The notes under the pieces are model-generated. The model had not been told where the DNA came from, did no database searches, and saw nothing but the letters and a program-made list of their open reading frames with translations. The translations under genes were made by a program, and so were the position numbers. Positions 48,368-56,989 of a DNA stretch of 64,000 nt are shown piece after piece (positions within the stretch are counted from its first letter, which is position 1; each line of letters begins with the position of its first letter). The DNA comes from Chitinophagaceae bacterium (GTDB taxonomy: Bacteria > Bacteroidota > Bacteroidia > Chitinophagales > Chitinophagaceae): positions 294,802 through 358,801 of the forward strand of contig JANPZZ010000009.1 in NCBI GenBank assembly GCA_024707305.1. The letters run 5' to 3'.

Positions 48368-49706
48368 AAAATGTGGAAATATGTAAATGTGGCAGTGTGA
48401 CAATGAGGAAATGAGAAAATGAGAAAATCCCCGATTCATCCCTTTCTTCAAAAACTTCCTGCGGCTTTCACAACTCTAAACCTATCTCTGCGCACTCTGC
48501 GGGTCCTCGGCGCACTCTGCGTGAAATTTTCTCGCATAAATGAAGGGCGGCGATTCAAAAGTTATTTGGCATTTTTTTATTACAAAAGAAAAGTGCAAGC
48601 TTTCCTTCTTTTTTTCACGCAGAGTTCGCCGAGGTTCCGCGGAGCGCGCGGAGGTCTGTTGAGAGTTGGGAAAGCGGGAAATTTCATGAGAGTTCAGGAA
48701 TGAGGAAATGAGGAAATGTGGAAATGAGGAAATGAGGAAATACCCGATTCATCCCTTATCTCTAAAAACTCCCTGCTGCTTTCATAACTCTAAACCTATC
48801 TCTGCGCACTCTGCGGGTCCTCGGCGCACTCTGCGTGAAATTTTCTCGCATAAATGAAGGGCGGCGATTCAAAAGTTATTTGGCATTTTTTTATTACAAG
48901 AGAAAAGTGCAAGCTTTCCTTCTTTTTTTCACGCAGAGTTCGCCGAGGTTCCGCGGAGCGCGCGGAGGTCTGTTGAGAGTTGGGAAAGCGGGAAATTTCA
49001 TGAGAGTTCAGGAATGAGGAAATGAGGAAATGTGGAAATGAGGAAATACCCGATTCATCCCTTATCTCTAAAAACTCCCTGCTGCTTTCATAACTCTAAA
49101 CCTATCTCTGCGTATTCTCTGCGGGTCCTCGGCGCACTCTGCGTGAAATTTTCTCGCATAAATGAAGGGCGGCGATTCAAAAGTTATTTGGCATTTTTTT
49201 ATTACAAAAGAAAAGTGCAAGCTTTCCTTCTTTTTTTCACGCAGAGTTCGCCGAGGTTCCGCGGAGCGCGCGGAGGTCTGTTGAGAGTTGGGAAAGCGGG
49301 AAATTTCATGAGAGTTCAGGAATGAGGAAATGAGGAAATGTGGAAATGAGGAAATACCCGATTCATCCCTTATCTCTAAAAACTCCCTGCTGCTTTCATA
49401 ACTCTAAACCTATCTCTGCGCACTCTGCGGGTCCTCGGCGCACTCTGCGTGAAATTTTCTCGCATAAATGAAGGGCGGCGATTCAAAAGTTATTTGGCAT
49501 TTTTTTATTACAAAAGAAAAGTGCAAGCTTTCCTTCTTTTTTTCACGCGGAGTTCGCCGAGGACCCGCGGAGCGCGCGGAGGTCTGGTTAGAGTTGGGAA
49601 AGCGGGAAATTTCATGAGAGTTCAGGAATGTGGGGATGAACGAACATTTTCACATTTCCTCATTTTCTCATTTCCACATTTGCATTTCACGTTTGCCGCT
49701 TGCCGA
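48368..49706 (+). repeat. Tandem array 1: four ~310-bp units, each a large imperfect inverted repeat
   Basis: Four units whose cores lie at 48486-48653, 48800-48967, 49106-49275 and 49414-49581; spacing of the same point is 314, 308 and 306. In each core a left arm (ctctgcgcactctgcgggtc and on to gcgtgaaa, 41 nt) pairs with a right arm (tttcacgcagagttcgccga and on to gcgcggag): 35 of 41 positions match in unit 2. The 86-90 base loop is conserved. Units are joined by purine-rich gaggaaatgaggaaatgtgg spacers. The array ends in the TTTCC and tttgccgcttgccg motifs at 49650-49705, directly after the dsbD stop. Units are at least 95% alike. GTG-initiated 60-codon frames inside each unit are not called as genes. 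Confidence 0.9.
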
Positions 49707-49708
49707 AA

Positions 49709-51638
49709 CTATTTCTCTCGAAATGCTTTCAATCCGCACTCCAGCCATTCCGCAAACTCAGACGGCTGCAGGGTATAAAATTTGGTTTTTGTCAATGCTT
49801 TTTCGTCGGGGCTGACGATCGCATATTGCGGTTGCGCCGTTGCATCAAAGTTTTCGAGCTGAAAGGCAGTCCAGCGATCACCAACCGTATGGATTGTTTT
49901 CTCCGTACCATTCTTCATGGTATAAACCATCCGGTCTGCTGCCGGTAAAGGCGTACGCTCATCTACGTATAATGAAACGAGGATAAATTCTTCTTTCATC
50001 AATTGTTCCACGCGTGCATTCGTCCACACATTTTCTTCCATGCGGCGACAATTCACACAGGCCCAACCTGTGAAATCAATCAGGATCGGTTTGTTTTGCT
50101 TTTTTGCTTCAGCCAGTGCCAGTTCATAGTCAAGTAAAGGCTTTTCACAGTTCACCGGGTGCTGGTATAAACTGTAACATACCGGTGGCGGAAAACCACT
50201 GATGAAACTCAGTCTTGCCCATTTTGTATTCGTTACACCGGGAACTAAATAAATAGTAAAGGCGCCAAATAAAACAATGAATATCCAACGCACTAAGCCA
50301 AAGCGTTTTGGTTTGGTGCTGTGGCCAATACAGAAAGCGCCGAGAAGATAAAGCGTGGTTAATGCACCAATAATGATCCAGAGCCCGATAAATACTTCAC
50401 GTTTCAGGATGCCCCATTGCTGCACGTTATCTGCATTGGCCAGGAATTTTACTGCCAGTGCCAGTTCTACAAATCCCAGCACCACTTTTACATCCGTCAT
50501 CCATCCACCACTTCTGGGCATGGAACTTAACCAGTTGGGGAAAAGTGCAAATAAGGCAAATGGTAAACCTAGTGCCAGTCCGAAACCACCCGCGCCAAAA
50601 GTAAGCGGCCAGGCGCCGCCATCAGCTACACCCACCAATAAGGTTCCAAGAATGGGACCTGTACAGGAAAATGAAACAATCGCCAGCGTTAATGCCATAA
50701 AGAAGATACCTGCTATATTGCCAAGCCCCGACCTTGAGTCTGCTTTGTTGGCGATAGATGCTGGCAATGTAATTTCAAACAAACCAAAAAACGACAATGC
50801 AAACACTACGAAGATGGCAAAGAAGAATATGTTTAAACCAACATTTGTGGAAATGTTGTTAAAGACATCAGGGTTTGTTTCTCCTGCAATGTGGAAAGGC
50901 ACTGTCAGCAAAACAAAAATGAGGAAGATGAAAAATCCATACAGGATCGCACTTCCCACACCACGGCTTTTTTTCACCATTCTTTTTTGTAAAAAATGAA
51001 ACGGTAAGCGGTATCATGGGGAACACACAAGGCGTTAACAACGCAATCAAACCTCCAAGGAATCCAAGCAGAAATATCTGCCAGTAACTTTGTCCCTTGC
51101 TGATGCTATCGCCGCAATCGGCTACCGGGTTGTTGATATCAATGGTGGGAATATGGATGCGCAACTTTGAAGCCACACCTCCTTCCAGTTCTACAGAAAA
51201 ACTAAAGACGCCATTGTAAAATTCATCCCCCTTACCAAAATAATAACTCAGGTTAGATGAGAGTTTGTTGGGTGCGGCTTCGGGGAACTGCAATGTTGTA
51301 GAGAATACTGTGCTGCCTTCATACACCAATGCCTCACTACCCAATGCAGCGCTTTGCACTTTCACCGGGGTGCCTTCATTTACCCATTTGCCTACAACAA
51401 CTGAGCTATCTGTTTCCAGCAGTGCCAGTTCCATATCAGGCTGCGGCTGCACGGGTGCAAATACCTGCCACTTTGCATTATCGGGCAATTGGAAGCGGAG
51501 TGTGTAAGTCCCCTCACCTGTTTTGATTGCAGCGGCCGTCCAGCCTTCCAGCTTTTTGGTTTCGTCCTGTGAAAATGCTGCAAGAGAAAAAAGGGAGAGC
51601 AATAATGTGAAAACGAATAATCTGGTATTAGTAGACAT
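49709..51638 (-). CDS. dsbD: Protein-disulfide reductase DsbD-type (thiol:disulfide interchange)
   Basis: Moves electrons from cytoplasmic thioredoxin to periplasmic targets. About 643 residues. A signal peptide (1-23) precedes an N-terminal periplasmic domain. The membrane part has the paired cysteines in LTPCVFPMIPLTVSFF and FSCTGPILG and eight or so helices. The C-terminal thioredoxin-like domain has WACVNCRRME. One shift in the A-run near 50985-50995 (FFTKK) splits it in two. Its own N-terminal domain lacks the C-x4-5-C pair of DsbD-alpha; the next gene upstream supplies one. It ends against repeat array 1. Confidence 0.9.
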
Positions 51639-51722
51639 CGCGTTAAAGATAACCCTGAAATCAGGCTTTCAGTAATAAACCGTTTATAAGAAAATAAGTT
51701 CCCGGTGGAGGAACTTATTTTC

Positions 51723-52172
51723 TTATAAATCGATGGAGAATTTAACCGTTTTGGGAGGCAGGCAGCGCTCGTCGTTGCAGGTTTGGTAGGTAACGCTTCC
51801 GGTTACATTCGTTTTGGCGGTACCGCGGAGTTTGATCACCTGTACAAACTGCACTTTTTCGGAGTACTGGTTGGCAGATACATCCAGTTTTTTGTCGTGA
51901 AATTTTTCCATTTTACCCACTTCTTTCACTTTTCCTTCCAGTTGTACCAGTGGGTTATTGGTAATTTTAAACCCGGTGGGGATGATGATTGCATCCTCGG
52001 GTTGTGTCTGTGAATAAAGGTGCCAGCCATCTTGCATGGTGGCGTTCATATGAAGTTCGTAAGTTTTGTCGTCGATCTTTTTTGCAGTAAAAGTCCAGCT
52101 CACCGGATTCAGTTGGGCCTGGGCCAGAAAGGCCACCCCGATAAAGAGTGCGATCATACTCAATTTCTTCAT
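51723..52172 (-). CDS. DsbD-alpha-like periplasmic protein
   Basis: 149 residues from ATG 52172 (MKKLSMIALFIGVAFLAQAQ, signal peptide); longer in-frame starts read through non-signal sequence. The mature domain is the immunoglobulin-like N-terminal fold of DsbD, with the redox pair in TYQTCNDERCLPPKTV, close to the C-x5-C centre of E. coli DsbD-alpha. It is encoded 84 bases upstream of the dsbD gene on the same strand. It may act as a separate alpha domain that takes electrons from the DsbD membrane part to cytochrome c maturation or DsbC-like proteins (inference). Repeat array 2 starts about 130 bases upstream of its start. Confidence 0.82.
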   Translation of the reverse strand: MKKLSMIALFIGVAFLAQAQLNPVSWTFTAKKIDDKTYELHMNATMQDGWHLYSQTQPEDAIIIPTGFKITNNPLVQLEGKVKEVGKMEKFHDKKLDVSANQYSEKVQFVQVIKLRGTAKTNVTGSVTYQTCNDERCLPPKTVKFSIDL

Positions 52173-52289
52173 GTTCTTTGTTTTAAATATCCAATGCAAA
52201 GGAAAGAAAAAAGAGGGGAAGCTGGTTGTTAAAAATGACGAATCTGGGGACAATCCTGATTAACAGGGCATTGAGCCGGTGTCAAATGA

Positions 52290-53405
52290 GGAATTGTGGA
52301 AATTCAAAAGTTATTTGGCTTTTTTTTATTACAAAAGAAATGTGCAAGCTTTCCTTCTTTTTTTTCACGCGGAGTTCGCCGAGGTTCCGCGGAGCGCCGA
52401 GGTATGTTTAGAGTTGGAAAAGCGGGAAATTTCATGATAGTTAGGAATGTGGAAATGAGGAAATGAGGAAATACCCGATTTATCTCTTTCCTCTACAAAC
52501 TCCGTGTAGCTCTCACAACTCTAAACCTATCTCTGCGCACTCCGCGGGCCCTCGGCGCACTCTGCGTGAAATTTTCTCGCATAAATGAAGGGCGGCGATT
52601 CAAAAGTTATTTGGCTTTTTTTTATTACAAAAGAAAAGTGCAAGCTTTCCTTCTTTTTTTCACGCAGAGTTCGCCGAGGTTCCGCGGAGCGCGCGGAGGT
52701 CTGTTGAGAGTTGGGAAAGCGGGAAATTTCATGAGAGTTCAGGAATGTGGAAATGAGGAAATACCCGATTTATCTCTTTCCTCTACAAACTCCGTGTAGC
52801 TCTCACAACTCTAAACCTATCTCTGCGCACTCCGCGGGTCCTCGGCGCACTCTGCGTGAAATTTTCTCGCATAAATGAAGGGCGGCGATTCAAAAGTTAT
52901 TTGGCATTTTTTTATTACAAAAAGAAAAGTGCAAGCTTTCCTTCTTTTTTTCACGCGGAGTTCGCCGAGGTTCCGCGGAGCGCGCGGAGGTCTGTTTAGA
53001 GTTGGAAAGCGGGAAATTACATGAGAGTTCAGGAATGAGAAAATGAGGAAATGAGGAAATACCCGATTCATCCCTTATCTCTAAAAACTCCCTGCTGCTT
53101 TCATAACTCTAAACCTATCTCTGCGCACTCTGCGGGTCCTCGGCGCACTCTGCGTGAAATTTTCTCGCATAAATGACTGACTACATTTCAAAAGTTATTT
53201 GGTATTTTTTTTTATTACAAAAGAAATGTGCAAGCTTTCCTTCTTTTTTCACGCAGAGTTCGCCGAGGTTCCGCGGAGCGCGCGGAGGTCTGTTTAGAGT
53301 TGGAAAAGCGGGAAATTTCATGATAGTTAGGAATGTGGGGATAAACGAACATTTTCACATTTCCTCATTTTCTCATTTCCACATTTCTTTCACGTTTGCC
53401 GTTTG
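52290..53405 (+). repeat. Tandem array 2: one partial and three full units of the same repeat
   Basis: Same element and same orientation as array 1. A partial unit that begins inside the loop lies at 52302-52401, with full cores at 52531-52698, 52821-52989 and 53119-53287. Spacing between full units is 290 and 298. The final unit has a changed loop (atgactgactacatttcaaa in place of the usual segment). The array ends with the same tail as array 1 (gaacattttcacatttcctc and on to cacgtttgccgtttgccg), immediately after the purQ stop. The two arrays thus flank the dsbD pair as direct repeats. Confidence 0.9.
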
Positions 53406-53412
53406 CCGACTC

Positions 53413-54089
53413 TCACGCTTCCACTGCTGCTTTTGCCATCAGCAGCGCTTCAATAATTGCGCGGCCGTCTGTATTTCCTAAAATCGTATTGCAGGCTCGT
53501 TCAGGGTGTGGCATCATCCCAAAACATTGCGGTTTGCGTTGCAGATACCGGCAATATCGCGTGTGGAGCCGTTGGGGTTGGCATCAGGTGTAATCAGTCC
53601 GTTCTCATCGCAATAGCGGAAAATCACCTGGTCATTCGCTTCCAGTTGATTCAGCGTAGCTTCATCCGCATAGTAGCGGCCTTCGCCATGTGCAATGGGT
53701 ACGCAGAAAACTTCATCCTGCGCATTTTTTATATAAATATTTTTGCAGATAAATTGTTGGTTGGCATTGCGAAGCAAAGCGCCAGGCAGCAAGCCCGATT
53801 CACAAAGAATCTGAAAACCATTACACACGCCTAATACCTTTCCGCCCGCGTTGGCAAATTCAATCACGCTCTGCATCATGGGGCTGAAACGTGCAATGGC
53901 ACCGCAACGCAGGTAGTCGCCATAGCTGAAGCCCCCGGGTAAAATAATGCAATCTTCAGTAGTAAAAGCACTGAGATCCCGGTCTTTATGCCAAAGCATA
54001 GAAACGTCCTGCCCCAGGTCATATTTCAGGGCATCAAACATATCACGATCACAGTTGGAACCGGGGAAAACTACAACGCCAAATTTCAT
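53413..54089 (-). CDS. purQ: Phosphoribosylformylglycinamidine synthase, glutaminase subunit
   Basis: Supplies ammonia to PurL in purine synthesis. About 225 residues from ATG 54089 ([17 protein letters not shown]). It is a class I amidotransferase with nucleophile Cys in [28 protein letters not shown], and the His/Glu pair in MMPHPERA. One T missing in the run near 53520 ([10 protein letters not shown]) breaks the raw frame just before the catalytic His; repaired, the protein ends [11 protein letters not shown]. The separate-subunit form implies a small PurL with PurS elsewhere. It is followed by repeat array 2. Confidence 0.93.
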
Positions 54090-54194
54090 ACTGGGAGATT
54101 TTCCGCGAAGATAAATCATTTGTGGGATGGTTGCGGGTTTCTGGCTGGCGCTTTATCACAAAAAACAGTGAACAATACTTACACGGCTTTACCC

Positions 54195-55190
54195 TTACAT
54201 ACCCCATGAAGGGCCGCCGTATTGATAAGCCAGCACAAAAGCGACCGTTAACCAGAACAGCAGCAGCGGATAGCCTTTCCACCCCGAATAAAAGTAAGTG
54301 CAGCCATGAAATGCCGCCATCGGGATCATTGCCATGATCCAGTTTTCGAAATTGTCACTCGTATTTACAAAAGGTAAAAGCAGGGCTGCCAGAAGATATA
54401 ACAATAGAAGGCTCCACCCCTTTCGCACATGAATTAACATGCGGCGAAGATTTTCCTGTACATAATATCCTCCCGTAAGAAAAGGTACCATGATCAGAAA
54501 CACACTGCCGGCAAGCCAAACCGATTGTTTCAGCTTGGGAAGGTCTAATGTAATTCTGGGTACAAATTCACTCCATTCCCATACGCCATCAATCACGGTA
54601 TAGATAGCGTAAAAGTAGAATGGTGTAGTGATTCCCAAAAGACAAATCAGCCATTCATTCAACCGGAACGGCCGCATCACAGCCAATGCGAGCAAGATCC
54701 AAACAATAAATGTGAGCGATGAAATGAGCAAAAAACTGGAAATGCCTAAGGCGACACCAATGTTGAAAATGGTTCCCCTCGCATTAGGCTGATTATAGAT
54801 TGAAAACAAACTGGAGAGAATAAATAACAGGATACTATTGATCAACAGTGGTGCAGAAAAAATATTCCACTCGGGCAACAACGAAGTGATTAGCAGGTAA
54901 GCCATACCCGGCAGGTAGCTGGGTTTGGTCATCATACGCTGATTGTTGATGAAACGCGTAAGCACCACCGCCTGTACAAACAGCAATAAAAAAGTAATGA
55001 CAGGAAAAAACAATGGCATGGATGTAGACAACGACACCGTCTGCCTCAACAAACCATTGAAGAGTATACCATCTTCCTCCCGGATAACCGGTTGCTGCGG
55101 GTTCAGGAACATGGGCAGTTTAATGCCAATGCCCATGAAGAGCAGGATAAGCAGGTTGGCCGGGTTTTTTTGTTTAAAAATCCCAATCAC
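54195..55190 (-). CDS. DUF6427-type integral membrane protein
   Basis: 331 residues, intact, with about 9-10 predicted membrane helices and little soluble part. The start IGIFKQKNPANLLILLFMGIG and the segments YLPGMAYLLITSL and RPFRLNEWLICLLGITTPF are as I remember for the Bacteroidota-specific DUF6427 family, some members of which have been misnamed as carotene oxygenases. Function unknown. No catalytic motif is visible. It ends about 105 bases upstream of the purQ start on the same strand, and its start is 26 bases from the end of the next upstream gene, so these may form one transcript. Confidence 0.78.
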   Translation of the reverse strand: MIGIFKQKNPANLLILLFMGIGIKLPMFLNPQQPVIREEDGILFNGLLRQTVSLSTSMPLFFPVITFLLLFVQAVVLTRFINNQRMMTKPSYLPGMAYLLITSLLPEWNIFSAPLLINSILLFILSSLFSIYNQPNARGTIFNIGVALGISSFLLISSLTFIVWILLALAVMRPFRLNEWLICLLGITTPFYFYAIYTVIDGVWEWSEFVPRITLDLPKLKQSVWLAGSVFLIMVPFLTGGYYVQENLRRMLIHVRKGWSLLLLYLLAALLLPFVNTSDNFENWIMAMIPMAAFHGCTYFYSGWKGYPLLLFWLTVAFVLAYQYGGPSWGM

Positions 55191-55216
55191 GGATAGTGGA
55201 TGTGGCTTTTTGCGGG

Positions 55217-56739
55217 TTAATTAAACTCCAATTTAGCAAAACATATGTAATTCCTGTAGAGACAGGGAATAATCATTTGCCGTGAGCTCACTTGTTTCGC
55301 ATATTTCGGCATAAAATCATATCCGCGCTCGAGGTTTTTCAACGTAGGATTACGATTGATTTTACCATCCGGCTGTAAACTGTAATCCGTCAGTATCTGT
55401 CGGCGGCTTTCATAACTATTGAAGAGAAAATGAATTTCTCCGCCGGTGTTCATGATATTATAAGAAATCAGGTCGCTCGATTGGTCATCCCATTGTTCTT
55501 TGCTGATCACGCTATTCCATTCTTTTTTCCCTGCTGCATCAAACGACATAATCACAACATTATCCGCCTGGTAACGCGTATTATTATCATTCCAGCGATT
55601 GCCCCACATGCCGCCATAATAAGGCGAATAATAATAATAGTCCATGGGGCGCATCATATAAGGTGAGCCGTAGAGATAATTCCAGCGATTCCATCCACCA
55701 CCTCGAGAGCTGGAGTAAAATGCTTCACTGGCAATGATGAATCCGCCATCACGACGCGTAATGATATTGCGAATAAAATAATCATTGAATGCAGACTTCA
55801 TCGATGAGTTGCCACGCGCTTCGCGGCGCAATTCATCGCTAAATACGATGGTATCGTCGCGCAAAACGGCATTCTTTTTTTGTCCCAGATGAAGAAGTAA
55901 TAACCGTCCGTATTTCCTCTTTTCTGCAGATAATAAAACGAAGTGAGGAAATAGCGTTTATTAAAATTGTCCGGTTTGATTTTTATCTCATCGAAATAAA
56001 TTTTCTCCGTACGAAGCGGATGAATATCGAAAGAATCGGCCTGCGCATATTTGATAATAAACTGTGCATTGTCGATTGTTTCATTGTTGACCCGTTCGAA
56101 TTTGGAAAAAATCATGTCCCCGTCATTGTCTACGTGAAACTCGTTAAGCATATCATCGCGGTCCTGCATTTCGAGGCTCAGGCGGCTTTTCTTGAGCAAG
56201 GACAGGTTCTGATCCATCAGCATGGTAGTGATGAGGTAGCGCTTTTTGTTTTTGCTGTTGATTTTAAACAGCATGATTTTGCTTTTATCCTCACTGGTGA
56301 TTGCTGTATAAATCCGGTTGTCGGCGCCAAAATTGAGTTGCGTAGTATCCAGTTCAATCAGATCTCCAATCTGATTTCCTTTTCCGTCAATTTTTGCTGC
56401 TGCGGCGTGAATGATGTTTTTCTTGCGGTACTGGTAGATCATGTAAACAAAATCCGGATACGCAAAAAAATCGACATTAATTACCCGGTCATTATCGGGC
56501 AGGTAATTCTGATCTACTTTCGCAACTTCTTTCATGTCGTTGTCGAGAATGGTGATCCAGTTTTTATTCCGGATACTTTTATAGATCAGGAAATTGCCAT
56601 TGATCTTGCCGATGATTTCGAAATTCAGGCGACGTGAATCATCCCGGTCGGGCTCAGAATACACGATTTTTTGCGCATTTGCCACGAAACCCGTCATTAC
56701 CAAAACCAGTATGAGAACAAATCGGCTATATAAGGTCAT
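55217..56739 (-). CDS. Secreted protein of unknown function
   Basis: About 507 residues with signal peptide 1-22 (LYSRFVLILVLVMTGFVANA). The rest looks like a beta-propeller: repeating strands such as KINGNFLIYKSIRNKNWITI, FFAYPDFVYMIYQYRKK and GYYFFIWDKK, each about 40-50 residues apart. A low-complexity Tyr/Gly/Asn/Trp-rich segment (SSSRGGGWNRWNYLYGSPYM ... YYYYSPYYGGMWGNRW) sits at about 345-385. A shift near 55860-55867 (A-run, KKNAVLRDD) joins two frames. No cysteine motif and no T9SS tail, so it is periplasmic or outer-membrane associated. The family is not recognised. Confidence 0.72.
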
Positions 56740-56923
56740 AATGATTTGATTTTTTACAAATTAAAGTTACCATTTGCGGGCCAAACACCGCTTTTATTTT
56801 GTCGGATAACAGATGCGGAAAAGCCCCATAATACACGAACGGTTATTAATATGGAAAAGTTGCAAACGCTATGCCCGTTCGCAATCTTTTAACAGCCTGT
56901 TCGTTGTATTGTTAAATTGCCTT

Positions 56924-56931
56924 TAACTTTG
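56924..56931 (+). promoter_or_regulatory. Candidate -7 promoter element for kup
   Basis: TAACTTTG is an exact TAnnTTTG match, 58 bases before the kup start codon. A TTG at 56904-56906 lies 17 bases upstream, slightly short of the usual 19-21. The 250-base gap before kup shows no riboswitch that I can recognise. Confidence 0.35.
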
Positions 56932-56989
56932 TCCGAATTACTCAGGTGCAAATTTCCGACAGGTAAAAGCACCCTACAACCACAGCTAA

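Noticed and set aside
48419..48703. Open frames of 60-109 codons inside the repeat arrays (also 49032-49325, 49449-49778, 52566-52799 and 52817-53071)
   Set aside because: They follow from the identity of repeat units, begin at varying points and lack a ribosome-binding site; low-complexity ends. Kept only as a finding to test.
48368..53405. CRISPR array
   Set aside because: Repeat units are about 300 bp, nearly identical throughout, with no short unique spacers and no cas genes.
56740..56989. Riboswitch upstream of kup
   Set aside because: No c-di-AMP (ydaO) or other riboswitch core recognised in the leader.
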